A DNA stretch of 64,000 bases from Agromyces archimandritae. GTDB lineage: Bacteria > Actinomycetota > Actinomycetes > Actinomycetales > Microbacteriaceae. This document shows positions 44,379 through 53,516 of the stretch, one piece after another. The stretch's first letter is position 1. Each line of letters starts with the position of its first letter. The position numbers were made by a program, and so were the translations under genes. The DNA is taken from assembly GCF_018024495.1 (NCBI RefSeq), contig NZ_CP071696.1, positions 1-64,000 of the forward strand, given 5' to 3'. The notes beneath the pieces are model-generated. The model ran no database searches. It saw only the letters and a list, made by a program, of their open reading frames with translations, and had not been told where the DNA came from.

Positions 44379-45038
44379 ATGACCGACGCCGATGCCGCCG
44401 TCCGCACCGCTCGTTCCGATGCCCGCCTGGCCTGGACCGTCGGCGGCGGCCTGCTCGTCGCCGCCGTCGCGATCCCGCCGGCACTCGCGTACGCCCTCCC
44501 CGGTTCAGGGGTCGTCGGCGCGGTGTGCCTGGCCGCGGCGTTCCTCCTCTTCGCACTCGGCATCCGCGGTGCCGGCAGCGTGAGCGCGAACCGGCCGCTC
44601 GGCACCGGTGCGCTCATCGCGCTCGGCGTCCTGGTGCTCGCCCGGATGATCCTCGACCCCGTGCTCACCGAAGCGCTCGTCTCGAGCGGGCAGTCCGGGC
44701 TCGTCACGGCGCTCTCACTCGCCGGCGACCTCGTCGCCCTCGCGCTGGCGCTCATCGCATCCGTGCAGATCCTCCGCGCCGGCATGCTTCCGGCCCCCTG
44801 GCACCGGGCGCCGTTCATCGTCGTCCTGGGACTCGCCGGCCTCGGTCTCATCGAAGCGCTCCTCGGTGCGGCCGGCAGCGCCCTCTCCGCGGCACCGGTG
44901 CTCGCCGCGTGGATGGTCGGCCTCGACGTGCTGGCGAGGACGTCGGCGGCCGTGTTCCTCGGCGTGCTCGCGATCGTCCTCGCCGACCGGCTGGCCGCCG
45001 CACGGCCGGCGCCCCTCGTCGGCGGCCGGGCAGGCTGA
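44379..45038 (+). CDS. Six-TM membrane protein of unknown function
   Basis: 219 residues, almost wholly hydrophobic. About six segments can be read, for example LAWTVGGGLLVAAVAIPPAL, GAVCLAAAFLLFALGI, LIALGVLVLARMIL, LVALALALIASVQIL, APFIVVLGLAGLGLIEALLGA and AVFLGVLAIVLADRLAA. No family motif was recognised. It is monocistronic, convergent with DUF3097, and has a leaderless promoter. Confidence 0.7.
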   Translation: MTDADAAVRTARSDARLAWTVGGGLLVAAVAIPPALAYALPGSGVVGAVCLAAAFLLFALGIRGAGSVSANRPLGTGALIALGVLVLARMILDPVLTEALVSSGQSGLVTALSLAGDLVALALALIASVQILRAGMLPAPWHRAPFIVVLGLAGLGLIEALLGAAGSALSAAPVLAAWMVGLDVLARTSAAVFLGVLAIVLADRLAAARPAPLVGGRAG

Positions 45039-45039
45039 A

Positions 45040-45075
45040 GGCGCCGCCCGACGGGCCGGCCGGTGCCGCGGCGCC
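45040..45075. terminator. Hairpin between convergent genes
   Basis: GGCGCCGC (45040-45047) pairs perfectly with GCGGCGCC (45068-45075); the 20-nt loop itself is GC-rich and can pair further. Confidence 0.6.
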
Positions 45076-45924
45076 CTACGCCGTGACGAAGTCGATGAGC
45101 TCCTCGACGCGGCCGAGGAGGGCCGGCTCCAGGTCCCCGTACCCGCGGACCCGGCCGAGGATCCGCTGCCAGGCCCGGGCGATATCGGCCTGCTCCTCGT
45201 GCGGCCAGCCGAAGGCCTCGCACACGCCGTGCTTCCAGTCGATGCCGCGCGGCACCACCGGCCACGCCTCCCGGCCGAGGCGGACGGGCTTGACCGCCTG
45301 CCAGATGTCGATGAACGGGTGGCCGACGACGAGGGTGGATGCGCCGTGGGGGCCGCGGGCCACGGCATCCGCGATGCGGGCCTCCTTCGACCCCGGCACG
45401 AGGTGGTCGACGAGCACCCCGGCCTTGCGGCCCGGCCCCGGCCGGAAGTCGTCCAGCATGGGCCCGAGTACGTCCACACCCTCGAGGTACTCGACGACGA
45501 CGCCCTCGGCGCGCAGGTCGGCGCCCCAGATCTTCTCGACGAGTTCGGCGTCGTGGCGGCCCTCGACGAAGATGCGGCTCGGCAGGGCCGTCTTCGCCGG
45601 GCCCGCCGGTGCCGCGAACGACCCGGATGCGGTCCGAAGCCGCCCGGCCGGCTTCGGTGTGGGCCTGATGAGGGTCACCGGTTCGCCGTCCAGCAGGAAG
45701 CCCGTGCCGAGGGGGAACATTCGGCGCCTGCGATGCCGGTCTTCGAGCACCACGGCCTGCTGCTCGATGCCGACGACGGCACCGCAGAATCCGTCGCCGA
45801 CGAGTTCGACGACGAGGCCCGGCTCGGCTTCGACCCGCGGTGTCGCCTTGCGACCGGCACTCCGCCAGTCGCCTGCGAGCACATCGCTTCCGTATCGGTC
45901 CCAGGCGTCGAGCGTGTTCGTCAC
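45076..45924 (-). CDS. DUF3097 family protein
   Basis: 282 residues: YGSDVLAGDWRSAGRK, LVGDGFCGAVVG, RRRRMFPLGTGFLLDGEPVTL, then SRIFVEGRHDAELVEKIWGADLRAEGVVVEYLEGVD, a TOPRIM-like Glu/Asp arrangement, and GILGRVRGYGDLEP-type ending. DUF3097 is an actinobacterial family with no experimental function. A minus-strand TAGCGT stands 7 nt before the GTG. It follows dnaE2 on the same strand but has its own promoter. Confidence 0.88.
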   Translation of the reverse strand: MTNTLDAWDRYGSDVLAGDWRSAGRKATPRVEAEPGLVVELVGDGFCGAVVGIEQQAVVLEDRHRRRRMFPLGTGFLLDGEPVTLIRPTPKPAGRLRTASGSFAAPAGPAKTALPSRIFVEGRHDAELVEKIWGADLRAEGVVVEYLEGVDVLGPMLDDFRPGPGRKAGVLVDHLVPGSKEARIADAVARGPHGASTLVVGHPFIDIWQAVKPVRLGREAWPVVPRGIDWKHGVCEAFGWPHEEQADIARAWQRILGRVRGYGDLEPALLGRVEELIDFVTA

Positions 45925-45931
45925 CCGCTCG

Positions 45932-45937
45932 ACGCTA
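45932..45937 (-). promoter_or_regulatory. -10 box of a leaderless promoter (DUF3097)
   Basis: Minus-strand TAGCGT, 7 nt before the GTG at 45924. Confidence 0.55.
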
Positions 45938-46034
45938 ACGGATTCCCGTGCCCACCGTGGCCGCGGATCGCGCGTGCCGTCGATGCGTCACCGGGATGAC
46001 CGGAGATCGCCTCGACGCGGCCCGCGCGGCCGCC

Positions 46035-49000
46035 TCACCGGAAGTCCCGCGAACGCACCGGCGCACCGAGCTCCAGACGCTCGAACCGATCGGCGACGAG
46101 ATTGATCACCCCCTCCCGGGTGCGCTCCAGGATGCCGCGCACGACGAGCGCCGGCGCTTCCCGGGCCGTGCGCCGGAAACGCTGCCACACCCCCTGGCTC
46201 GCGATGACGTTCAGGATGCCCGACTCGTCCTCGAGGTTCAGGAACGTCACCCCGCCGGCCGTCGCCGGCCGCTGCCGGTGCGTGACGACCCCGCCGACCT
46301 CGATCCGCCGCCCCGATTCGGCCTCTCGCAGCAGGTCGATCCGCAGCGCTCCGCGGGCATCGAGGCCCGACCGGGCGTAGCGGATCGGATGGTCGTCGGG
46401 GGAGAGGCCCGTCGTCCACAGGTCGTACACGAGCTGCTCCTGCGGGCTCAGCAGCGGCAGCAACGGCGGCTGCACCGCGACGACCGTGCCCGGCAGGAAC
46501 TCCTCGCGGTCCGCAGCCGCCTCGCCGGCGATCCACAGCGCCTCGCGGCGCTCGAGCCCGAAGTCCTCGAAGGCGCCGGCCGCGGCGAGCGCCTCGAGCT
46601 GCTCGGCGTTCAGCCCGGCCCGGCGCGACAGATCGTGCAGATCGCGGTACGGGCCGCCCCGCTCCCGTTCGGAGACGATGCGTTCGGCGGCCTTCCGCCC
46701 GATCTTCGCGACCCCCGACAGCCCCTGCCGCACGGCGAAGGCGCCGTCGCGGCGATGCTCGCGGCCGCGATCCGGGGCGTCCTGGTCGAAGGGTCCGACG
46801 GGCGGCTGCTCGCCGAGGCACGCATCGAGCCCGGTCGCGGCGGTGCGATCCGGCGCGAGGGCTTCCAGCCCGGCATCCACCCCCGAACACGCCAGGTTCG
46901 GCCTGAGCACCCGCACCCCGTGCCGGCGCGCATCGGCGACGAGGGTGCGCGGCGAATAGAAGCCCATCGGCTGGGCCCGCAGCAGACCGGCGAGGAACGC
47001 CGCCGGGTAGTGCAGCTTCAGCCACGAGCTGGCGTACACGAGCAGCGCGAACGCGATCGCATGGCTCTCGGCGAAGCCGAAGTTCGCGAAGGCGTTGATC
47101 TTCTCGTAGATCGAATCGGCATCCGCGCCCGTGATGCCGTTGGCGGCCATGCCCGCATACAGATCGCCCTTCAACCGGTCGATGCGTTCGACGCCGCGTT
47201 TGGATCCCATCGCCCGCCGCAGCCGGTCGGCCTGCTCGGCGTCGAAGCCGCCGACGGCCACGGCCATCTGCATGAGCTGCTCCTGGAACAGCGGAACGCC
47301 GAGGGTGCGCTCCAGCACCGGCTCCAGTTTCGGATGCAGGTAGGTGATCTTCTCCTCACCCGTGCGGCGGCGGATGTACGGGTGCACGGCACCGCCCTGC
47401 ACCGGGCCGGGGCGGATGAGGGCGATCTCGACGGCGAGCTCGTAGAAGTCGCGCGGCCGCAGCCTCGGCAGCGTCGCCATCTGCGCCCGCGACTCGACCT
47501 GGAACACGCCCACCGAATCGCCGCGGGCGAGCATGTCGTACACGCCGGGCTCCTCGGCGGGGATCGTCGCGAGCTCCCACACCTCGCCCGTCGACTCGCG
47601 CACGAGGTCGAAGGTGTGCTGCAGCGCCCCGAGCATCCCGAGCCCGAGCAGGTCGAACTTGACGAGCCCCATCCACTTGCAATCGTCTTTGTCCCACTGC
47701 AGCACCGTGCGGCCGTCCATGCGGGCGTGCTCGATGGGGCACACCTCGCCGACGGGCCGGTCGGTGAGCACCATGCCGCCGGAGTGGATGCCGAGGTGGC
47801 GCGGGAAGCTCAGCACCCGTTCGGCGAGTTCGACGACCGGCGCGGGGATGTCGTGGTCGTCGCTGGCGATCTCGGCGCCCCAGCGTTCGACCTGCTTCGT
47901 CCACGCATCCTGCTGCCCGGTCGAATAGCCGAGCGCCTTGGCCATATCGCGTACGGCACCCTTCGGCCGGTAGCTGATGACGTTGGCGACCTGCGCGGCG
48001 TTCTGCCTCCCGTACTTCTCGTAGACGTACTGGATGATCTCCTCGCGCCGGTCGGAGTCGAAGTCGACGTCGATATCGGGCGGTTCGTCGCGCAGGCTCG
48101 ACAGGAACCGTTCGAACGGCAACCGGTAGCGGATCGAGTCGACCGCGGTGATGCCGAGCACGAAGCACACGGCGCTGCCGGCCGCGGAGCCTCGGCCCTG
48201 GCAGAGGATGCCGCGGCGCTTCGCCTCCTGCACGATGTCGTGCACGATGAGGAAGTAGCCGGGGAAGTCGAGCTGCTCGATGACCCGCAGCTCCTGCTCC
48301 AGACGATCCCGATGGCCCGCCGGCAGCGGATCCCCGTACCGTTCGGCGGCGCCCCGCCGGGTGAGCTCGGCCAGCCACGACATCGGCGTATGCCCCGCGG
48401 GCACCTCCTGCTTCGGCAGATGCGGCCGGGCGCTCCGCAGAGTGAACGCGTGCGAGGCGGCCACCTCGACCGAGAACGCCACCGCACCGGGGTGGTCGCG
48501 GAAGCGCTCGGCCATCTCGGCCCCCGAGCGCAGATGGGCGCTGTTCGCCGCCGGCAGCCAGCCGTCGAGTTCGTCGAGGCTGCGGCGGGCCCGTACGGCC
48601 GCGAGCGCCGACGCGAGCCGGTATTCGCCGGGCGTCGCATAGTGCACCGCGTTCGTCGCGACGATCGGCAGGCCGGCGTCGCGGGCGAGCCCGGCGAGCG
48701 CGTCATTCGCATCCTGATCGCCCGGATGCCCGTGGTCGAAGAGTTCGACGACGACGTGCTCGCGCCCGAAGACCGCGGCGAGCCGGTCGAGTTCGAGCCG
48801 CGCCGCCGCCGGCCCGGCCTCGGCGAGCGCGGCGCGGACGCTGCCCTTGCGGCACCCCGTCAGCACCGTCCAGGCGCCGCCGGCGCGTTCGCCGAGCTCC
48901 TCGACGTCGTAGACGGGCCGCCCCTTCTCGCCGCCGGCGAGCTGAGCGGCCGTGATCGCCGACGCCAGCCGGTGGTAGCCCTCTTCGCCGCGGGCGAGCA

Positions 49001-49442
49001 CGAGCAGATGCGTGCCCTCGGGGTCGGCCGCGCCGTTCTGCGGGCCGCTCAGCCCGAGCGAGAGTTCGGCGCCGAAGACCGTCTGCAACTCCGGATACGA
49101 CTCGGCGGCCTCGGCGAAGCGCACGACCCCGTAGAAGCCGTCGTGATCGGTCGCGGCGAGGCCGGTGAGGCCCAACCGGTTCGCCTCCTCCACGAGCCGC
49201 TCGGGCGGGGAGGCCCCGTCGAGGAAGCTGAAGTTCGTGTGCGCGTGCAGTTCCGCATAGGGCACGACGGGCCCGGCGACCGCGGCCGGCGGCTCCTCGG
49301 GCGGGCGGTATGGATGCCGGGTCCGGCTCCACGCGGGCGAGTCGCCGCCGTCGGCGGGCACCGCCGGCCCGCCCGGGCGCCGCCGCTCCGAGAGGGTGCG
49401 TTCGAGTTCCGACCAGGGGATCGGCGGATTGTTCCAGCCCAT
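46035..49442 (-). CDS. dnaE2: Error-prone DNA polymerase III alpha subunit DnaE2
   Basis: 1135 residues. The N-terminal extension MGWNNPPIPWSELERTL is characteristic of DnaE2. The PHP domain starts YAELHAHTNFSFLDGASPPE. The polymerase catalytic block is PPDIDVDFDSDRREEII, followed by palm/finger motifs (YRPKGAVRDMAKALGYS, LFQEQLMQMAVAVGGF, INAFANFGFAESHAIAFALLVY). The C-terminus has an OB-fold (VGGVVTHRQRPATAGGVTFLNLEDE). With ImuA' and ImuB it makes the damage-inducible mutasome for translesion synthesis. It lies 16 nt downstream of imuB. Confidence 0.95.
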   Translation of the reverse strand: MGWNNPPIPWSELERTLSERRRPGGPAVPADGGDSPAWSRTRHPYRPPEEPPAAVAGPVVPYAELHAHTNFSFLDGASPPERLVEEANRLGLTGLAATDHDGFYGVVRFAEAAESYPELQTVFGAELSLGLSGPQNGAADPEGTHLLVLARGEEGYHRLASAITAAQLAGGEKGRPVYDVEELGERAGGAWTVLTGCRKGSVRAALAEAGPAAARLELDRLAAVFGREHVVVELFDHGHPGDQDANDALAGLARDAGLPIVATNAVHYATPGEYRLASALAAVRARRSLDELDGWLPAANSAHLRSGAEMAERFRDHPGAVAFSVEVAASHAFTLRSARPHLPKQEVPAGHTPMSWLAELTRRGAAERYGDPLPAGHRDRLEQELRVIEQLDFPGYFLIVHDIVQEAKRRGILCQGRGSAAGSAVCFVLGITAVDSIRYRLPFERFLSSLRDEPPDIDVDFDSDRREEIIQYVYEKYGRQNAAQVANVISYRPKGAVRDMAKALGYSTGQQDAWTKQVERWGAEIASDDHDIPAPVVELAERVLSFPRHLGIHSGGMVLTDRPVGEVCPIEHARMDGRTVLQWDKDDCKWMGLVKFDLLGLGMLGALQHTFDLVRESTGEVWELATIPAEEPGVYDMLARGDSVGVFQVESRAQMATLPRLRPRDFYELAVEIALIRPGPVQGGAVHPYIRRRTGEEKITYLHPKLEPVLERTLGVPLFQEQLMQMAVAVGGFDAEQADRLRRAMGSKRGVERIDRLKGDLYAGMAANGITGADADSIYEKINAFANFGFAESHAIAFALLVYASSWLKLHYPAAFLAGLLRAQPMGFYSPRTLVADARRHGVRVLRPNLACSGVDAGLEALAPDRTAATGLDACLGEQPPVGPFDQDAPDRGREHRRDGAFAVRQGLSGVAKIGRKAAERIVSERERGGPYRDLHDLSRRAGLNAEQLEALAAAGAFEDFGLERREALWIAGEAAADREEFLPGTVVAVQPPLLPLLSPQEQLVYDLWTTGLSPDDHPIRYARSGLDARGALRIDLLREAESGRRIEVGGVVTHRQRPATAGGVTFLNLEDESGILNVIASQGVWQRFRRTAREAPALVVRGILERTREGVINLVADRFERLELGAPVRSRDFR

Positions 49443-49458
49443 CAGATGCCTCCCGCCA

Positions 49459-51042
49459 TCAGTCGTACCTCGCTTCGGCCCGCCACCCGGTCTCGTCGAG
49501 CACGAGCAGCCATGCCTGTCCGGCGTCGTCGACGAGCTGGAAGCGGTACAGGCGCCTGGCCGCCTCGGCGTCCCACCAGCGTTCGACGACGGGCCACGGC
49601 CCCGCCCAGGCCTGCACGCGGCGCTCGCCGCCGTGCGCCTCGTGCGCCCCCTTCGGCCCGTGCTTCCCGGCGGATGCCGGCGGGGCGAAGCGTTCGGGCG
49701 GCGCGCTGATGGCGCCGCGCTCGTCGACGCGCACGGGTTCGCCGGCGGCGTCGAGGACCAGCACCGGGGCGCGGTCGCGGAACACGCTCGACGGCGCCTG
49801 CCCGGGCAGGCTTCCGGGCCAGGGGCGCTCGCGTGTGGAGGGCGGCAGCCGGTCGCCCCACGGCACGAACACCTGCCGGTCGGCGAGCATGCGGCCGCCG
49901 CCGACGGAGCCGGTGACGACGGCGTCGTGGCCGAGCATGCTCTGCACACGGGTGAGGCCGTGGTGCACGCGTTCGTCGGGGCCGCCGCCCCAGAGCCCGG
50001 TCTCGTGCGCGGCGGCGTCGTCGACGCGGGCGGGGGCGATGCGCACGTGCGCGATGGGTGCGGCGAGGCCCCGGTCGGCGCTGCCGCCGCCCTGCAGCTG
50101 CCAGCGCACCCGGTCGACGACGTCGGCGGCGGTGAACCAGCGGGGGTGCAGCCATTCGCGTTCGGATCGGCCGCCGCGGTCGTCGACGATCTCGACGCGC
50201 AGGGCGGTGCAGACGAGTTTCGCCGCCCGCAGCCGGTTCTCGAATTCCTCGGCCCGGGTGCGGAAGGCGAAGGCGAGGGCGTCGATGCGGTCGAGCGGGG
50301 GTTCGTAGCGGGCTTCGACCTCATGGTCGGGCGGCGGGGTGCGTGCCCGCACACGGGCGTCTTCGCGAGCGGATGCGCGGGCGTGGGCGAACGCGCCGGC
50401 CGCGCCGAAGCGGCGTCGCACATCGGCTTCGGGCAGGGCGGCGAGTTCGCCGAGGGTGCGGATGCCGAGGCGGTGCAGCAGGGTCGCGGTGCGCTCGTCG
50501 ACGAGGAGGCCGACGGGCAGCGGGGCGATGAAGGCGGCGGCCTCCCCGGCGGGCACGATGCCGGTGCGGCCCGCTGCGCCGCTCGCCCGCGCCGCCTGCT
50601 CGGCGGCGAAGGCGCCGTCGGCGATGCCGATGCGGGAGCCCTGGACGCCGGCGCGTTCCGCGGTCGCGAGCAGGGCTTCGGCGGCGGCCTCCTCACCGCC
50701 GTAATAGCGGGCCGGCCCGCGGGCGCGCATCGCGAGCGTGCCGGGGCGGATGATCTGCACGCCGGGCACGGTGGCCTCGACGAGTCGGATGACGGGTTCG
50801 AAGACGCGGGCGTCGAGGGCGGCGTCGTAGTCGAGCACGGTGAGTGCGGGGGAGCGGAGCTGCGCTTCGCGGAGCTTCAGCCCGCGGCGCACGCCTTCAC
50901 TGCGGGCGGCGGCCGAGCACGCGTAGACGAGGCCGCGGTCGATGAGGGCGACGGCGGCGTCCGCGTCGAGGCCGGCCTGACTGCTCGCGGCGTGCACGGG
51001 CCAGTCGGGGCACCAGAGCACGATCGTGCGTTCGCCGCTCAT
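49459..51042 (-). CDS. imuB: ImuB, Y-family polymerase-like mutasome subunit
   Basis: 527 residues. Start RTIVLWCPDWPVHAA is typical of ImuB; the Y-family palm is present (ALIDRGLVYACSAAARSEGVRRGLKLREAQ, EPVIRLVEATVPGVQII), followed by an HhH region (LLHRLGIRTLGELAALP) and little-finger-like domain. The acidic catalytic residues of active Y polymerases are not conserved here (ALIDRG for the usual DxF/SYDE type), as known for ImuB. It bridges DnaE2, the beta clamp and ImuA'. The ATG overlaps the imuA' stop (ATGA). Confidence 0.92.
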   Translation of the reverse strand: MSGERTIVLWCPDWPVHAASSQAGLDADAAVALIDRGLVYACSAAARSEGVRRGLKLREAQLRSPALTVLDYDAALDARVFEPVIRLVEATVPGVQIIRPGTLAMRARGPARYYGGEEAAAEALLATAERAGVQGSRIGIADGAFAAEQAARASGAAGRTGIVPAGEAAAFIAPLPVGLLVDERTATLLHRLGIRTLGELAALPEADVRRRFGAAGAFAHARASAREDARVRARTPPPDHEVEARYEPPLDRIDALAFAFRTRAEEFENRLRAAKLVCTALRVEIVDDRGGRSEREWLHPRWFTAADVVDRVRWQLQGGGSADRGLAAPIAHVRIAPARVDDAAAHETGLWGGGPDERVHHGLTRVQSMLGHDAVVTGSVGGGRMLADRQVFVPWGDRLPPSTRERPWPGSLPGQAPSSVFRDRAPVLVLDAAGEPVRVDERGAISAPPERFAPPASAGKHGPKGAHEAHGGERRVQAWAGPWPVVERWWDAEAARRLYRFQLVDDAGQAWLLVLDETGWRAEARYD

Positions 51043-51869
51043 CCGGCCGCCCGCCGATCCGCGGTCGGGGCGCCGCCGGCGGCGGATGCCGGGCCGCCCC
51101 CGTCGATGAGCGCGAGCCGCGCCCCGGCCTCCGGCATCCCCGCCTCCGGCATCCCTGCTTCCGGCATCCCCGCTTCCGGCGCATCGCGGCCGCCCGACCC
51201 GGGCAGCGGCATCCCGGGCATCGCCACGGTCGTCCGCCGCACCCGGGCGTCGCGGCCGATGCCGGTGACGACGGCGTCGCGTCCGGCGATCCGCCCGCGC
51301 CCGGCGCCGAGCCCCGACCAGTCGCTGCGTTCGAGCCGCAGCCGCGCGTCGGCCTGCGGCCAGTCCCCGGTGGAGAAGAGGACCGTGCCGCGCTGGCGGA
51401 GCCTGGCGGCGAATCTCGCGGCGTCGGCCGGGGCGATGCGTGCGGCGGGTCGCACGGCGACGAGCGGGATGACGTCGGCGAGCGCGGCGGTCGCCTGGAA
51501 CCAGTGCCGCCCGGGTTCGGGCACGAGCACGAGCCGGTCGAGGGCGAGCCCGGCCTGTTCGGCGGCTTCGACGCCGAATTCGGGCAGGCCGACGATCGCG
51601 GCCCAGCTTCCTGCGGCGGATGCCGCCGAGAGCGCCGTCATGAGCAGCGCGACCGAGCCCTCCACGACGTAGACCGAGCCCTCGCGCAGGCTTCCGCCGG
51701 GCAGCACGGGGGCGAGGGCGGCCGGTGTCGGCACGGCGCGCCCTTCGAGCTTGCGGGCCTCCATGCCGCGGATGCGCGACTGCAGCTCGGCGACCCTGGC
51801 ACCGGCCGCGCGCGCCGCATCGCCCCGCGGGGCGGGGTCGATGGTGCGGAGCGGAGCGATCACGGTCAT
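51039..51869 (-). CDS. imuA': ImuA', RecA-like mutasome accessory protein
   Basis: 276 residues: RVAELQSRIRGMEARKLEGRAVPTPAALAPVLPGGSLREGSVYVVEG resembles the RecA-like N-terminus, but no proper Walker A Lys-Thr is present (EGSVALLM). GAARFAARLRQRGTVLFSTGDW-type sequence follows. Near the C-terminus lies a four-fold MPEAG repeat. First gene of imuA'-imuB-dnaE2, with a LexA box 10 nt upstream of the ATG. The start at 51869 rather than 51929 avoids reading through the LexA box. Confidence 0.88.
   Translation of the reverse strand: MTVIAPLRTIDPAPRGDAARAAGARVAELQSRIRGMEARKLEGRAVPTPAALAPVLPGGSLREGSVYVVEGSVALLMTALSAASAAGSWAAIVGLPEFGVEAAEQAGLALDRLVLVPEPGRHWFQATAALADVIPLVAVRPAARIAPADAARFAARLRQRGTVLFSTGDWPQADARLRLERSDWSGLGAGRGRIAGRDAVVTGIGRDARVRRTTVAMPGMPLPGSGGRDAPEAGMPEAGMPEAGMPEAGARLALIDGGGPASAAGGAPTADRRAAG
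51127..51180. repeat. 15-bp tandem repeat inside imuA'
   Basis: Three full units and a partial one of GCCTCCGGCATCCCC-like sequence, encoding repeated MPEAG on the minus strand. Units differ by C/T changes, so it is not brand new. Because the unit is a multiple of 3, length changes would keep the frame. Confidence 0.85.
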
Positions 51870-51878
51870 ACTCCAGTT

Positions 51879-51894
51879 TCGAACACTTGTTCGA
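51879..51894. promoter_or_regulatory. LexA (SOS) box of the imuA'-imuB-dnaE2 operon
   Basis: TCGAACACTTGTTCGA, a perfect match to the actinobacterial SOS consensus TCGAAC-N4-GTTCGA. It is 9 nt upstream of the imuA' ATG, so LexA would block transcription initiation until DNA damage. Confidence 0.93.
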
Positions 51895-51960
51895 TGCTTG
51901 CAAGTCGCCGCGCTCGTCACCTCGAACACCTCACGCAGCGCGCCGCAACGCAGCCCCTCG

Positions 51961-52080
51961 ATGCATCAGGAGATTAATAACAAAACTATAACGATAGACG
52001 AGCGCGCAGTGCATGTTCCCTTACCATCGGCTGTCAAATACCTGAAAGACAAACCGGACTATCGCAAAGGTGAGTCGTGA
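51961..52080 (+). CDS. Possible small protein coupled to the metalloprotease gene
   Basis: 39 codons ([17 protein letters not shown] ... [11 protein letters not shown]) entirely within the AT-richer sequence. The stop TGA overlaps the GTG of the protease gene (GTGA, 52077-52080), the arrangement of translational coupling. No clear ribosome site precedes the ATG, and the frame contains the rare TTA codon. It might also be chance; no homologue is known to me. Confidence 0.35.
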   Translation: MHQEINNKTITIDERAVHVPLPSAVKYLKDKPDYRKGES

Positions 52081-53057
52081 AATTCAGCATCGGAATCTAT
52101 ATAGCTGTTCCCATTCTCATGGGAAGCATAGCGACAGCCACGCCGGTGCTTGCTACAGTCTCGGACTGCGGGAACGGTTCCATCACATTGGACCAGATCG
52201 AAGATAGTTGCACCGTTCAGTCTGGGATGCACATCAGCCTTCCAGATGGCCGATTGATTGCAGTTCCTGCCGTTGGTGAGACCGTGGTGGCTCAAGCATC
52301 AACTACTCACGAAGCCATAGCAGTATCTGAGGTTCAGATCACCAACACCATCACCAGTGGAATTGCCATTCTTTACAATGATGAATGGTACGGCTCAGAC
52401 GACGCGATCGTAGAGCAGAAGGCCTGGATGGAATCTCGCACGGATACCATTCAGTCATGGTTTACAACAGACCCTCTCAAGTACGAAACTCTTGCAAGCT
52501 GCTCGAGCTCCGATTACGAAATCGGCGGCTGGCGATGGCCGAACGATTACAACTGGTACTACAATTCTAGCGATGCTCGTGCGTCCAGTCTTGCCGCCTT
52601 CCAAGCGGCAGCAACCGCATGGACCGGAACAATATCCGTATGCAATTACACTGAGTTGTCGAGCGCAGGCGAATACTATGTAGGAGCTACGACAGAAGCT
52701 CCGAATCTAACCAAGGACGGTGGATGTTCCACTCGAAGCACTCGAAACGTTGTCGGTTGGGGGGAGCTGCCATCCGGAACACTTGCCGTCACCTGCACTT
52801 GGTACAACAGCTATGGCGACGCGCTTGAATCCGACCAGCGCTACAATACCTCATACTCGTGGTCCTCAGCGTCGAGCTGTTCAGGATCAAACTATGACGT
52901 GCGAGGAGTCGGAACGCACGAATTTGGGCACGTTTTTGGTCTTGGACACGTAGCGCAAAGCACTGCGTTGGTCATGAAGCCCGCCTCGAGTACATGCGAC
53001 GTCGCTCAGCGCACTCTAGGCAGAGGTGATCAACTCGGGATAATCACGCTGTACTGA
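52077..53057 (+). CDS. Secreted zinc metalloprotease of the metzincin/matrixin type
   Basis: 326 residues with a GTG start. A signal peptide covers about residues 1-27 ([22 protein letters not shown]). After a pro-like region (30-120) comes a Cys-, Ser- and Tyr-rich catalytic domain. The zinc site [11 protein letters not shown] at residues 281-291 fits HExxHxxGxxH, and Met300 in ALVMKP suits the Met-turn. Six or more cysteines suggest disulfides outside the cell. AAAGGTGAG precedes the start. Clearly foreign in base composition. Substrate unknown. Confidence 0.85.
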   Translation: MKFSIGIYIAVPILMGSIATATPVLATVSDCGNGSITLDQIEDSCTVQSGMHISLPDGRLIAVPAVGETVVAQASTTHEAIAVSEVQITNTITSGIAILYNDEWYGSDDAIVEQKAWMESRTDTIQSWFTTDPLKYETLASCSSSDYEIGGWRWPNDYNWYYNSSDARASSLAAFQAAATAWTGTISVCNYTELSSAGEYYVGATTEAPNLTKDGGCSTRSTRNVVGWGELPSGTLAVTCTWYNSYGDALESDQRYNTSYSWSSASSCSGSNYDVRGVGTHEFGHVFGLGHVAQSTALVMKPASSTCDVAQRTLGRGDQLGIITLY

Positions 53058-53075
53058 CGAGATGAGAAAGACGCG

Positions 53076-53516
53076 GTGAAACACAGCATCACGGCAGTAG
53101 TAATCGGAGCGCTCTGCCTATTGACTGGAATGGTTGGCTGTAGTGACGGGAGAGGCGACCGCAGCGCCGCTTGCTTCGCTTATGTGCACTACGAGACGAT
53201 TCAAGACGCTGCCAGAGAATCTGAACTCATCGGCCGCGCCACTATTCCCGCAAACGATGATGACAGACAGGACAATGTCATTCAAGTCGTAGTCGAAGAT
53301 GTGAGGAAGGGCTCACCACAGGTTATTGGGATGAGTGTTTCGATTCATTTGAAGGACGACTGCACCCAGTCTTCAACCATGAAAATGCCTAGTATCCCAG
53401 GTGGGGAAGTGATTCTTCTGCTTGTGCCGACTCGTGATGGAGAGTGGAGACCCATCAATCCGACTCAAGGGATCCTTTCTTTCAACTCATCTCTCTATGA
53501 ATCTCTCGTCCCCTGA
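53076..53516 (+). CDS. Small lipoprotein downstream of the metalloprotease
   Basis: 146 residues with a GTG start. Signal sequence ITAVVIGALCLLTGMVGC with the probable lipidated Cys22, then a soluble domain (ESELIGRATIPANDDD ... VIQVVVEDVRKG ... GGEVILLLVPTRDGEWRPI). The beta-rich pattern resembles small immunoglobulin-like or inhibitor-like domains, but no family is recognised. It follows the protease by 18 nt with GATGAGAAAGA upstream and probably shares its operon. A role as inhibitor or surface partner of the protease is a guess. Its 3' end overlaps fic. Confidence 0.7.
   Translation: MKHSITAVVIGALCLLTGMVGCSDGRGDRSAACFAYVHYETIQDAARESELIGRATIPANDDDRQDNVIQVVVEDVRKGSPQVIGMSVSIHLKDDCTQSSTMKMPSIPGGEVILLLVPTRDGEWRPINPTQGILSFNSSLYESLVP

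Noticed and set aside
45948..49709. A 1253-codon open frame antisense to dnaE2
   Set aside because: Long antisense frames are expected at this GC content. It has no domain and mirrors the conserved DnaE2 gene.
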